From Nocardia crassostreae (lineage in GTDB: Bacteria; Actinomycetota; Actinomycetes; Mycobacteriales; Mycobacteriaceae), in contig NZ_BDCH01000022.1 in assembly GCF_001613405.1 (NCBI RefSeq), positions 1 through 64,000 on the forward strand: a DNA stretch of 64,000 bases. Reading direction: 5' to 3'. Positions 18,949 through 26,824 of the stretch are shown piece by piece. Every line of letters begins with the position of its first letter. Position 1 is the stretch's first letter. A program made the position numbers and the translations under genes. The notes beneath the pieces were generated by a model. The model ran no database searches, was not told where the DNA came from, and saw only the letters and a program-made list of their open reading frames with translations.

Positions 18949-19944
18949 ATGGGCAAACGCCAACCGGTTGACCAGGTTTCGCCGCGCCGTCGGCGAATAG
19001 GCTCGCTCGCCATTGCGGGGGCATTGCCACTGGCAGCCGTATTCTCCACAGCCGGAACGGCGTCCGCGGAACCGGCGACCACCGAACCCGCGGTCGCCGA
19101 ACCCGCCGTCACCGAACCGGCGGCCACCGAGGGCGCGCCCTCGATGGTCATTGTCGATTCGCCGTTCGGACCGCTCACGCTGCCGGTGCCGCCGGACGTC
19201 GCCGAAGGGGTGCGGACCTATCTCGACACCGTGCCCATCGCGGCCGAGGCGGAAGCGGGCGCGGAGGCCGACGCGGCGCTGGGCGAGGCCCCGGTGGCCG
19301 AGATCGCGCCGGTCGTGCGGGTGGATCGCAACTCCTCCACCGGGGTTCGCGATATCCCGCAGGGCCCGCTCGCGGCGGTCGACGTGCAGGCCCTGCGCAT
19401 GCCGGATCCGGCCGCGGCCCGGGATTTCGCGCCCATCGCCGCGCCGCCGGGCAAGCTGCGGTTCGGGGACACCCAGGTCGATATTCCGCCGTGGCTCACG
19501 CCCGAGCAGGCCGATCAGGTCAATGCCGTCGCGGCCGGGACCGAGGCCGAACTGGCGAGCAATCTCGACGCGGCCGGATTCGAACCGAGCCGGTCCGATC
19601 GGATCGCGGCGCAAACCGTCGGCACCGCCGCCGTCGGCGCGGCCGTGGGCGTCGGCGTGGCCGCGCCCGTGGAGGCCTTCGCGGTCGTCATGGGCGGATT
19701 CGTCGGCGCCATGGCGGGCACGCCGTTCGCACCGGCCGGTTGGGTCTTCGGACCGGCCGTGGGCGCGACCGCGGCCTTCACCCTGATCGCGGTTCCGGCG
19801 GCCACCGTGGGTGCGGGCATCGGCGCGGCGGTCGGCGCGGCGAATGGATTCCTGGCTCCGGCAACCGAACCGGCGCCGGTCGCCGATCCGGTAATCGAGG
19901 TTGACGCCGCCGCCGAGATCGTCGAGGCAGCAACGATCGAGTGA
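18949..19944 (+). CDS. Secreted protein, first of a tandem paralogous pair
   Basis: The 331-residue protein has a signal peptide ending near TASA (about residue 40), then a low-complexity stretch alternating Glu-Pro-Ala-Thr-Val. About 65 residues in the middle contain RFGDTQVDIPPWLTPEQADQ. The C-terminal ~130 residues are Gly/Ala-rich with hydrophobic glycine-zipper-like helices (GTAAVGAAVGVGVAAP). The second half aligns with the next gene: RFGDxQV, PxW, the EQ-Q-N pattern, SRSDRIAxQTVGTAAVGA, and PAAxxGAxxGAAVGA. Start ATG 18949 follows AGAAAGG. It follows ndh by 94 bp and ends in its own terminator. No known function; possibly a cell-envelope or membrane-inserting protein. Confidence 0.75.
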   Translation: MGKRQPVDQVSPRRRRIGSLAIAGALPLAAVFSTAGTASAEPATTEPAVAEPAVTEPAATEGAPSMVIVDSPFGPLTLPVPPDVAEGVRTYLDTVPIAAEAEAGAEADAALGEAPVAEIAPVVRVDRNSSTGVRDIPQGPLAAVDVQALRMPDPAAARDFAPIAAPPGKLRFGDTQVDIPPWLTPEQADQVNAVAAGTEAELASNLDAAGFEPSRSDRIAAQTVGTAAVGAAVGVGVAAPVEAFAVVMGGFVGAMAGTPFAPAGWVFGPAVGATAAFTLIAVPAATVGAGIGAAVGAANGFLAPATEPAPVADPVIEVDAAAEIVEAATIE

Positions 19945-19957
19945 TTGCCGATTTGTC

Positions 19958-19991
19958 GGGGCCGGAATCCTTCAACTGGGGTTCCGGCCCC
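19958..19991 (+). terminator. Hairpin terminator after the first secreted paralogue
   Basis: Perfect 10-bp stem GGGGCCGGAA / TTCCGGCCCC with a 14-base loop, 13 bases after the stop codon. Confidence 0.75.
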
Positions 19992-20127
19992 GATTGCATG
20001 TTTGGGCGTCCAGCGGGCTAATTCTGGGTAATGACAACGTTTTCCGATAGTCCGATTCCCTACCAATCCACCTGACCGACGGGTCCGAATGTCGGGCGTC
20101 GATGTTCCCCGGACAGAAAGGTCGTGC

Positions 20128-20904
20128 ATGGCCGCAGGCAAGCACAGAGCGCTCAACCCGCATCGCAACAAGGTCGGCAACGTGATGGCGGCGGGCGCGG
20201 TTCCGCTAGTCATGGCGATCGTCGGAACCGGCGCCGCCAATGCTGCACCCGCGCAGCCGAACACGGTGACCGCGCACGACGACGCGCCCAAGCAGTGGCC
20301 CGCTGCGGACGCGCCCAATGTCGCACCGTACGAGGGCCTCAATATTCCGGACGAAACGCGCAGCTCCATCCAGTGGTCGCGGCCCGCTCCGGACAAGCGC
20401 TATCTGGCCCCGGTGGGTGTCCTGCATCCGCCCGTCGCGGTGCCCGCGGTGCCGCCGATCGCCCCGCCGCCCGGTATGTTCCGGTTCGGCGATGTGCAGG
20501 TCCCCGCACCGGACTGGATCGACAAGGAGCAGTCGATCCAGATCAATGACAATGCCGCCATGATCGAGGCGAATCTCGCGACCTTCCTCGATTCCATCGG
20601 CATGGAGCGCAGCCGCTCCGACCGCATTGCCGGACAGACTGTCGGCACCGCGGCCGTGGGCGCCTTGGCCGGAGCCGCCACCGCGGCCCCGTTCGCGCTC
20701 ACCTCCGCCACCGTCGGCGGGGCCCTCGGCCTCGTGGTCGGTGCGGGCTTCTTCCCGGTAGGCCTCGTCGCCGGTCCCGCTCTGGGCGCCGCCGCCGGTG
20801 CCGCCGTCATCACCGTGCCCGCAGCCGTGGCCGGTGCCGCGGTAGGCGCGGCAGTAGGCGCGGTGAACGCCTTCAACGCACCACCGCGCGTAGTCGACGA
20901 CTGA
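20128..20904 (+). CDS. Secreted protein, second of a tandem paralogous pair
   Basis: The 258-residue protein has a signal peptide (Arg/Lys start, hydrophobic 19-36, cleavage near GAANA). A proline-rich linker follows, then the shared domain beginning RFGDVQVPAPDW and ending in glycine-zipper-like hydrophobic repeats (GTAAVGALAGAATAAP, then GAAVGAAVGAVNAF). It lacks the Glu-Pro repeat of its upstream paralogue. Both genes carry the same AGAAAGGTC ribosome site and each has its own hairpin terminator, so they arose by whole-gene duplication and may be transcribed separately. Extracellular or envelope location is expected. Confidence 0.75.
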   Translation: MAAGKHRALNPHRNKVGNVMAAGAVPLVMAIVGTGAANAAPAQPNTVTAHDDAPKQWPAADAPNVAPYEGLNIPDETRSSIQWSRPAPDKRYLAPVGVLHPPVAVPAVPPIAPPPGMFRFGDVQVPAPDWIDKEQSIQINDNAAMIEANLATFLDSIGMERSRSDRIAGQTVGTAAVGALAGAATAAPFALTSATVGGALGLVVGAGFFPVGLVAGPALGAAAGAAVITVPAAVAGAAVGAAVGAVNAFNAPPRVVDD

Positions 20905-20945
20905 CTTCCAGCCGCCGACAACCTTTTTGCCGCAAATACGCGTCC

Positions 20946-20980
20946 GGCGGGAACCGGAGGGTGAGAGTCCGGTTCCCGCC
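20946..20980 (+). terminator. Hairpin terminator after the second secreted paralogue
   Basis: Perfect 13-bp stem with arms GGCGGGAACCGGA and TCCGGTTCCCGCC around a 9-base loop, 41 bases after the stop codon. Confidence 0.8.
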
Positions 20981-21021
20981 GCGTCGCGCTCATTCCGAAC
21001 CCTGATAGGAGGAGCACCCGA

Positions 21022-21111
21022 ATGTTCCGGTCCCCCACCTACCGCATCACCCCCGACTGGCTCTTCGCCCTCCTCAACCTCGAATCCCTCGCCCCCACCC
21101 TCCACCCCTGA
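21022..21111 (+). CDS. Candidate 29-residue small protein
   Basis: An ATG at 21022 lies eight bases after a strong TAGGAGG ribosome site and opens a 29-codon frame ending in TGA. The peptide begins MFRSPTYRITPDWLFALLNL. It sits just after the terminator of the secreted pair and converges on ureD. The ribosome site is the main evidence; no family is recognised. Confidence 0.35.
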   Translation: MFRSPTYRITPDWLFALLNLESLAPTLHP

Positions 21112-21175
21112 CGCCCAGCAGGTAAAGACACGAGGCGACACACCGAAATCGCCAGCACCAGTACCTGCTACGCGG

Positions 21176-21826
21176 TTATACACGGAGGGCTGGGGCGGTG
21201 CGGGTGAAGAGGGTGCCGCCCACGGCCAGGGGGAGGAGGGCTTCGTGCAGCGTGGGGGATTCGGGTGGGCGGGAGTCCGGGTAGGTGAGGATGCTCTCCA
21301 GAGCTCTTGGGGCCGAGAGAGAATCGTCGGTGATCGCGTCCGCACCCAGTTCCAGGCGGTGGCGGAGTAGCGGGATGTCGCCTATGTCGGCGTTCAGTTC
21401 CCCGCTCCAATACCCGTGATCTTCACCCGTGCGGCCGATCTGTACGCGCTCCCGAAGTCGCAGTCGCGCAACGTCTTCCAATGCGACGGTGGTGATCGTC
21501 TCGTGTTCGGCTCCGCCCGCGACCACGGTCGGCTCCGGGTCGAACTCCAGCTCACCGCCCGCCGCGACCTCGAACCGCCAGTGCGCCACCGACGTTCGCG
21601 TGACCCGGCCCGGCAGTGCGATGGTGGCCGCCACCGATCGCACGGCCAACCGCGCCCCCGCGCCCACCACGATCGAGATATCCAGCACGTCCCCGCCCAG
21701 CGGGGTGGCCGCCGTCCCGATCATGTGCACCGTATCGGGGCCGGTGCGCCGCGCCGCCAGCCCGCCCACCGCATGAATCTGCGGCAGCGTTCCCGCTTCG
21801 GCAACGATCCGCAGTTCAGTGCGCAC
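21176..21826 (-). CDS. ureD: Urease accessory protein UreD
   Basis: The 216-residue protein is the size of actinobacterial UreD (UreH). UreD binds apo-urease and forms the UreD-F-G complex that delivers CO2 and nickel. Recognisable parts are the beta-rich LAVRSVAATIALPG, the ELEFDPEPTVV strand and the RERVQIGRTGE segment. It follows ureG by 38 bp. It is the last gene of the displaced ureG-ureD block and converges on the secreted-protein genes. TAA stop at 21176-21178. Confidence 0.9.
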   Translation of the reverse strand: MRTELRIVAEAGTLPQIHAVGGLAARRTGPDTVHMIGTAATPLGGDVLDISIVVGAGARLAVRSVAATIALPGRVTRTSVAHWRFEVAAGGELEFDPEPTVVAGGAEHETITTVALEDVARLRLRERVQIGRTGEDHGYWSGELNADIGDIPLLRHRLELGADAITDDSLSAPRALESILTYPDSRPPESPTLHEALLPLAVGGTLFTRTAPALRV

Positions 21827-21864
21827 CGGTCACCACCACACCGGCTCCATTACGCGCCTGCCGC

Positions 21865-22578
21865 TCAGTGCGAGTGCGCGACACCCGCCGCCGCATCCTG
21901 CTCCGCGACCACCCGCAACTGCTCCCGCACCCACTCCAGCACCGGCGTAGCCGCCGGATCCTCCGTGAGCGACGTGAACACGAACGGCCGCCCCTCCCGC
22001 ACCTTCGTCGAATCCCGATCCATCACACCCAGATCCGCCCCCACCATCGGCGCCAAATCAGTCTTGTTGATCACCAGCAGATCCGACCAGGTAACCCCCG
22101 GCCCACCCTTCCGCGGCACCTTGTCGCCCCCGGCAACATCGACCACGAAGATCTGCACATCGATCAACCCCGAAGAGAAGGTGGCCGTGAGATTGTCCCC
22201 ACCCGACTCCACCAGAATCAGATCCAACGGCGGGTTCGCCTCCACCAGATCATCGATCGCATCGAGATTCGCCGTGATGTCATCCCGGATCGCGGTATGC
22301 GGACATCCACCGGTCTGCACCGCGGTAATCCGCTCATCCGGCAACACCGCATGCCGCCGCAGGAAATCCGCATCCTCAGTGGTGTAGATGTCATTCGTCA
22401 ACACGGCCAGCGACAGCTCATCCCGCAACTGCCTGCACAACGCCGCCACCAGCGCCGTCTTCCCGGACCCCACCGGCCCGCCAACCCCAATGCGCAACGG
22501 CTCCCCCGCCGTCCGCACCCGCTTGGGCCGATCATGGCTGTGGTCGTGCGGTTCTCCATCGATCAAATGAGGGGGCAT
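21865..22578 (-). CDS. ureG: Urease accessory GTPase UreG
   Basis: The 237-residue SIMIBI GTPase hydrolyses GTP to drive nickel insertion into urease. It has the P-loop GPVGSGKT at 34-41, the metal-binding C-P-H in TGGCPHTAIRDD, the base motif NKTDL, and an N-terminal His-rich HDHSHD that probably stores nickel. ATG 22578 is chosen because AAGGAG lies about eight bases upstream; an upstream start at 22599 overlaps that site. In relatives ureF directly precedes ureG, but here a pentapeptide gene and a cassette separate them. Confidence 0.95.
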   Translation of the reverse strand: MPPHLIDGEPHDHSHDRPKRVRTAGEPLRIGVGGPVGSGKTALVAALCRQLRDELSLAVLTNDIYTTEDADFLRRHAVLPDERITAVQTGGCPHTAIRDDITANLDAIDDLVEANPPLDLILVESGGDNLTATFSSGLIDVQIFVVDVAGGDKVPRKGGPGVTWSDLLVINKTDLAPMVGADLGVMDRDSTKVREGRPFVFTSLTEDPAATPVLEWVREQLRVVAEQDAAAGVAHSH

Positions 22579-22641
22579 GAGTGATGTGCTCCTTTCCAAC
22601 CCCCATCCTGTCCCACCCAGGTAAACCGAGTGTTACCGGGC

Positions 22642-23955
22642 TCAGCTGGGCTGCGATGGCCAGGACGGAGTAAAGCCCTCCGGCCATTTGGTGGTGCTGT
22701 CGTATACAGCCCACGGCTCTGAGTCGATCTCACGGTCCCGGTCCCCTTCGGTGGCAGACGGATCCACAGAGTCACAGATCTGACGATCACCACCGAAGTA
22801 GGCATCCACCAACACGGCCGCCGTCAAATCGGCGCCGCGCAGATCCGCACCGCTGAGGTCGGCGTTCGTGAGATTTGCCCGTATCAGGAACGCGTTCCGC
22901 AGGTTGGCGAATCGCAGGTCCGCGTCTTGTAATTCCGCGAAGACGAGTGACGCGCCCGTCAGATCCGCTCCCGCCAGCATCACGCCGACAAGCTTGCCCA
23001 CAAACAAATCAGCGCGCGGCAATCGGGCTGCGATGGCGCGGGCGCCTGTCAAGGTCGCTCCCCTGAGCTGAGCATCGCTCAGATCAGCTCCCTCGAGTGC
23101 GGCGCTGGTGAGGTCCGCGCCGTTCAGCACAGCCCGGCCGAGATTGGCAGGCCGGTACCGGACAGGGCCGAACTCGGCCTTGGGAGTGACCCCATCGAAG
23201 GAGAACCCGTAGCTCATACCGTCTACGCCGAAACCGACCACGCCGATGTCGGCGAATCGAAGGTCGGCATCAGTGAGGTTCGCATCCCGCAGATCGGCCT
23301 CGTTCAGTCTCACCCGCGTCAGATCCGCGCCCTCGAGATTCACACCGAAAAGCGTCGCGTTCCTGGCGTCGACTCCTGCCAAACATGTTCTGGCTAGGTC
23401 GATCTCAAAGCTCCGCAACTGTTCCGGCCGACGCCCTATGATCGTCAGCGCAGCCTGCACCTCGACCGACGCGCGGGGCGCAACGCTGCTGTATGCATCC
23501 CGCACGGCTTCCGAACACGTCGGCAGGATCGGCGTCTTGTCCCGGACGAAGGCACCGATGATCTCGAACGCCACTCCTCGATGGCGCTCGGAATCGAGTG
23601 CGAATTGTTCGAGCAGATACAGCCCGCCCATCCTGACATGAACACTCTCGTTTCCGAGTTGCTCGACCGATTTGGTGAATCGCTCTGCCGCCTGTGTCTT
23701 TTCGGCTGATCTCTGCTGTTCACTGCTCACCCGCAAGGAAGCACTTGTGAAGACAAGAGCGCCGACAGCGGCGAGTGCCGTCGCGACCGCCCTCAACTTC
23801 GTCCACCCCTCCCAGGTCGACAGCCTCTGCATGAACCGCACCAGCACCCGCCGCTTGGCTACCGGCTGCGGCCGAATTCGTATTCGTGCGGTCCGCTGCG
23901 GGACTCGACGGGAAGGACGACGACGGGCACGTGCAGGATCAACCCCCGAACTCAT
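22642..23955 (-). CDS. Membrane-anchored pentapeptide-repeat protein
   Basis: The 437-residue protein has a basic N-terminus (1-40), one probable transmembrane helix (about 55-77), a helical linker with QQRSAEKTQAAERFTKSVEQLG, and then two blocks of pentapeptide repeats A(D/N)LxX: about 195-235 (VNLEG ADLTR..EADLR DANLT DADLR) and about 270-395. These fold as a right-handed beta-helix. Similar anchored proteins are widespread in actinobacteria and unassigned; some pentapeptide proteins mimic DNA and protect gyrase, but nothing here shows that. It is inserted between ureF and ureG with GC content that looks slightly lower than neighbours. Confidence 0.8.
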   Translation of the reverse strand: MSSGVDPARARRRPSRRVPQRTARIRIRPQPVAKRRVLVRFMQRLSTWEGWTKLRAVATALAAVGALVFTSASLRVSSEQQRSAEKTQAAERFTKSVEQLGNESVHVRMGGLYLLEQFALDSERHRGVAFEIIGAFVRDKTPILPTCSEAVRDAYSSVAPRASVEVQAALTIIGRRPEQLRSFEIDLARTCLAGVDARNATLFGVNLEGADLTRVRLNEADLRDANLTDADLRFADIGVVGFGVDGMSYGFSFDGVTPKAEFGPVRYRPANLGRAVLNGADLTSAALEGADLSDAQLRGATLTGARAIAARLPRADLFVGKLVGVMLAGADLTGASLVFAELQDADLRFANLRNAFLIRANLTNADLSGADLRGADLTAAVLVDAYFGGDRQICDSVDPSATEGDRDREIDSEPWAVYDSTTKWPEGFTPSWPSQPS

Positions 23956-24009
23956 GGCGTGATGATTTCATCGAACACCGCTGCGGCGGAAGTCGATTCA
24001 CGCCAGGAG

Positions 24010-24210
24010 CGCGTTCGAGAGCGCGGGCTGGGACGCGAACAGCGGCATATCGCGTAGCAGGTGGCGCTCGGCCAGGACCAGATCAGCCTCGCGGAGATCC
24101 GCCGACCGGTAGCGAGCCTCGGTGGGGGGTAGCTGGGGGAATATCGCGATCCAGCTGTGGTGGGCAGTTGTCGTCGATACGATCAGGTCAGATACCTGGG
24201 TTTACGGCAC
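24010..24210 (-). pseudogene. Remnant: pentapeptide-like codons fused to a ureF tail
   Basis: On the minus strand a stretch without a credible start codon reads two pentapeptide-like units (ADLRE, ADLVL). It runs straight into 16 codons identical to the end of UreF (VLAERHLLRDMPLFAS) and then continues QPALSNALLA to a TGA at about 24010. It is too short and startless to be a gene. It is the left end of the metzincin cassette and contains the first copy of the 48-bp repeat. Confidence 0.6.
24031..24078. repeat. 48-bp direct repeat, left copy (ureF 3' end)
   Basis: Identical over 48 bases to 27805-27852. The sequence equals exactly the last 16 sense codons of ureF, without its stop codon. The two copies bracket the plus-strand metzincin cassette, about 3.77 kb apart. 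Confidence 0.95.
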
Positions 24211-24238
24211 GACGCCGTGGCCGAAGGGGCTGGTTGAG

Positions 24239-25645
24239 ATGGCCGAGCCAAGTTCAGCGGTTGGGTGGCCCGTTCGCTGGGACACCGTGGTGGCGCGGGC
24301 CAGGGCCAGGGATCGTGAGGTCGACGAGATCGTCAATTCTCCGCTGTTCGCGGCGCATCGCATCCTCGATCGGCTGGCGGCGATGGCGTTCGACGCGGAG
24401 GACGGGGTTTTCGGGGCGGGTGAGGCATTCGTCGAAGCGCTGGCGGAACTGTGGCGCGCCGTACCGGATCTGGTGCCGGGGACGTCCGGGGGACCGTTGC
24501 GCCCCCGGGCGGGTTCGCCGCGCATCACGGTCACGATCGATGAGGAAGCCATCGCCGAGGAAGCCGGTGGCTACCCGGTAGCGGCGGAACACGTCGTCGA
24601 TGGCCGGGCCGCGGAGCCGGTGCCGACGGAGTTGATCGATGCGGATGGCGTGCGGGCACTCGCTGAAACCGCCTTGCGGTTGGCTGGGGTTCCGGGGGCG
24701 GTTGTGATCCGGCAGCTGTCGAATATCGCGACGATCGCCGAGCGGAGGCTGGACGGGTACCCGTGGGATCCGGGGTATCAGTCCGACCTCTCGGCGCTGG
24801 CCGATACGCCGCCCGTTGACGATTACGCCGGTGCCGCGGCGCGCGAGCAGTCGCGGTGGTGGCCAGCACTGGATCGGACCGATATCTCGGCGCTGGTGCG
24901 GACCTCGCCAACGGTTTGTGAGCTGTCGTACCTGCGGTTGCTGGACGACGATCTGGTGGCGCATCCGCCGCCGACAGGCGATCCGCTGTCCACCGCGGGG
25001 ATCGAACGGGTCGAGATCGGTGACGCGTGTGGTTCCACGCCCGCCATGACGATTCGCGGACACGGGTTCGGGGCCGCGCCCGCGGCAGGGGTCGGGGTGA
25101 TCGCGGCGACGTGGGACAGCGTCACTTCGCGGGTGGTGTGCCGCAAGATGGCGGTGTCGAGCTGGTCGGACACGGTGATCGTGGTGTCGTTGCCCAGTAA
25201 TGCGATCTCTGGTTTCGCCGCGTTCGCGGATGTGAACTTCATCGCGGACTACAACTCGTGGGCCAAGCTGCGCAATCGGCGGCTGAACGATGCCATGCAT
25301 GCCCGCGGTTGCCCGGGCAACTGGGATGCCGAGGTGCCCTACGACGACAGTCCGGCGCCGGTGGCGGCCGCGCGGTACAGCGCCGGCAAACCGCGCGTGC
25401 TCGCCGATGTGGCGCCGACGACCGGGCCGGTCGAGAAGTGGAATGCCGGGACGCTGCACCTGCGGACCGGGCAGGCGTTCCGGGTCGCCTGGCAGGGTTT
25501 CGGTGGTGACAGCGTCACCGTGGGGGCATTGGATGCCGGGGCGACGGCCATCCTCTCCGCTTCCGGATATCCCAGTGCGGTGACCGGTTTGAGCGCTTCG
25601 AGCGGGAAGCTGGTGCTGACGGCGACGTCCACGCCGGTGCGCTGA
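24239..25645 (+). CDS. Large multidomain protein, N-terminal part (ends at an in-frame TGA)
   Basis: The 468-residue frame starts at ATG 24239. There is no signal peptide. Residues 1-100 are helical, with no known motif. Around residues 255-360 is an IPT/TIG- or Ig-like beta domain (ERVEIGDACGSTPAMTIRGHGFG, then WSDTVIVVSLP). A second Ig-like domain follows at about 405-468 (GTLHLRTGQAFRVAWQGFGG). The TGA at 25643-25645 falls inside this beta domain, and the same frame continues with compatible sequence (AFAVDAINQCG) into the protease part. The two together are probably one protein of 861 residues. If the stop was a Trp codon the local sequence would read CTGGGCC. Function unknown. Confidence 0.65.
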   Translation: MAEPSSAVGWPVRWDTVVARARARDREVDEIVNSPLFAAHRILDRLAAMAFDAEDGVFGAGEAFVEALAELWRAVPDLVPGTSGGPLRPRAGSPRITVTIDEEAIAEEAGGYPVAAEHVVDGRAAEPVPTELIDADGVRALAETALRLAGVPGAVVIRQLSNIATIAERRLDGYPWDPGYQSDLSALADTPPVDDYAGAAAREQSRWWPALDRTDISALVRTSPTVCELSYLRLLDDDLVAHPPPTGDPLSTAGIERVEIGDACGSTPAMTIRGHGFGAAPAAGVGVIAATWDSVTSRVVCRKMAVSSWSDTVIVVSLPSNAISGFAAFADVNFIADYNSWAKLRNRRLNDAMHARGCPGNWDAEVPYDDSPAPVAAARYSAGKPRVLADVAPTTGPVEKWNAGTLHLRTGQAFRVAWQGFGGDSVTVGALDAGATAILSASGYPSAVTGLSASSGKLVLTATSTPVR

Positions 25646-26824
25646 GCCTTCGCCGTCGACGCCATCAACCAGTGTGGCGCCACACGCGCCACGCTTGCGG
25701 TGATCGCGACCGGACCGGCTCTGCAAGCGGCATCGGTGGCGGTGTTCCAGGGCGTAGCCGGGGGCGATGTCGAGGTGCAGGCGGCGGGCGGTGGCGAAGC
25801 CCTGGATCCCCCTGCCGGGCAGACGATTCCGCTTGTGGCCGATAAACGCAGTGTGGCGGTCATCGACTGGTGGGCCGCCGTGCCGCAGCTGCCGCCGGGC
25901 GAAACCCTCACCGCGTCAGACACTCTCGAGGTGCACGGACCGTTGATCGGGCACTTGGGCGTGACCCTGCGGCCGAGTCACTCGACAGCCGATGCGGCCC
26001 CGCCCGCATCGGATGTGGAACTGCCGTCCGGACCGGGATTCGCATCCTTGGCCGACTATCAGCAGTGGCTGGCGCAGGGCAACAGTCCGCGCACGTTCAA
26101 TGTCGTACTGCCGCCGGAGATTTGCCAGGGCGGCCCGATCGGATCGACGGGCGTGCCGGGCTGGCTGGTGCTCGAGGCCACCGTGCGGGTGCGCAGCCTG
26201 GACGGCCCGAGCTGGACGCTGGAGGCGGGCAACAATGTCACCTTCCATCCCCGCCGCCGAGTCCGAATCCGCTACCGCGCGTGGGGTCGCACCGTCAACC
26301 TTTCGCCGGGTGAACAACCGCTGCCCGCTCCCTCCGATGCGGCGTGCCGGGAGGCGTTGCGCGCGGCCGCCAGTCTGCTGCCGATCCCGGATCCGCAGAT
26401 CTTCACCCTGACCAATTCGCCGGTCGAGCAGAACGGCCACCTGATCGAGGACCTGATCGCCGAGCGCGGCGGCACCGCCACACCGTCCTGGCGGGATGAG
26501 ATCTGGCTGGTCGTCGGCCCGGTCGGAGTGGGCGGCTACGCACCCGGCCCGTGGGTAGGGGCCACGGACGCGACCGGATTGACCACCGCGCACGAGATCT
26601 GCCATCTGTTCGGACAGAATCACCTGGCACTGTGCGGGATCGTGGGCGACCCGCCCTCCTCCTTCCCGAACGGCGGGGATGTGGTGGTCCCGGGATACGA
26701 CATGTGGGGCAATGCGTTCGTACGCAATGCCCGCGATGTCATGGTCCGCACCTACTCTCCCGAACCCACCTGGCCCAGCCCCGAACGCTGGCGCCGAGTC
26801 TTCCTGCAGGTAGGTCGGCCATGA
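25646..26824 (+). CDS. Metzincin-like zinc metalloprotease part of the same reading frame
   Basis: This continues the previous frame; an independent start could be GTG 25700 (374 residues). A beta-rich segment with VAVIDWWAAVPQLPPGETLTA is followed by a C-terminal catalytic-looking domain. The zinc motif H-E-I-C-H-L-F-G-Q-N-H (26591-26623) fits metzincin HExxHxxGxxH, and YDMWG about 25 residues later could be the Met-turn. No signal peptide or propeptide is seen. The stop overlaps the next ATG (ATGA). It lies in the cassette bracketed by ureF-end repeats. The protease assignment is by motif; substrate and role are unknown. Confidence 0.65.
   Translation, partial: AFAVDAINQCGATRATLAVIATGPALQAASVAVFQGVAGGDVEVQAAGGGEALDPPAGQTIPLVADKRSVAVIDWWAAVPQLPPGETLTASDTLEVHGPLIGHLGVTLRPSHSTADAAPPASDVELPSGPGFASLADYQQWLAQGNSPRTFNVVLPPEICQGGPIGSTGVPGWLVLEATVRVRSLDGPSWTLEAGNNVTFHPRRRVRIRYRAWGRTVNLSPGEQPLPAPSDAACREALRAAASLLPIPDPQIFTLTNSPVEQNGHLIEDLIAERGGTATPSWRDEIWLVVGPVGVGGYAPGPWVGATDATGLTTAHEICHLFGQNHLALCGIVGDPPSSFPNGGDVVVPGYDMWGNAFVRNARDVMVRTYSPEPTWPSPERWRRVFLQVGRP

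Noticed and set aside
24254..25726. 490-residue minus-strand frame opposite the metzincin gene
   Set aside because: Arg/His/Pro-rich composition typical of an antisense frame; the plus frame has beta-domain patterns and a coupled downstream gene.
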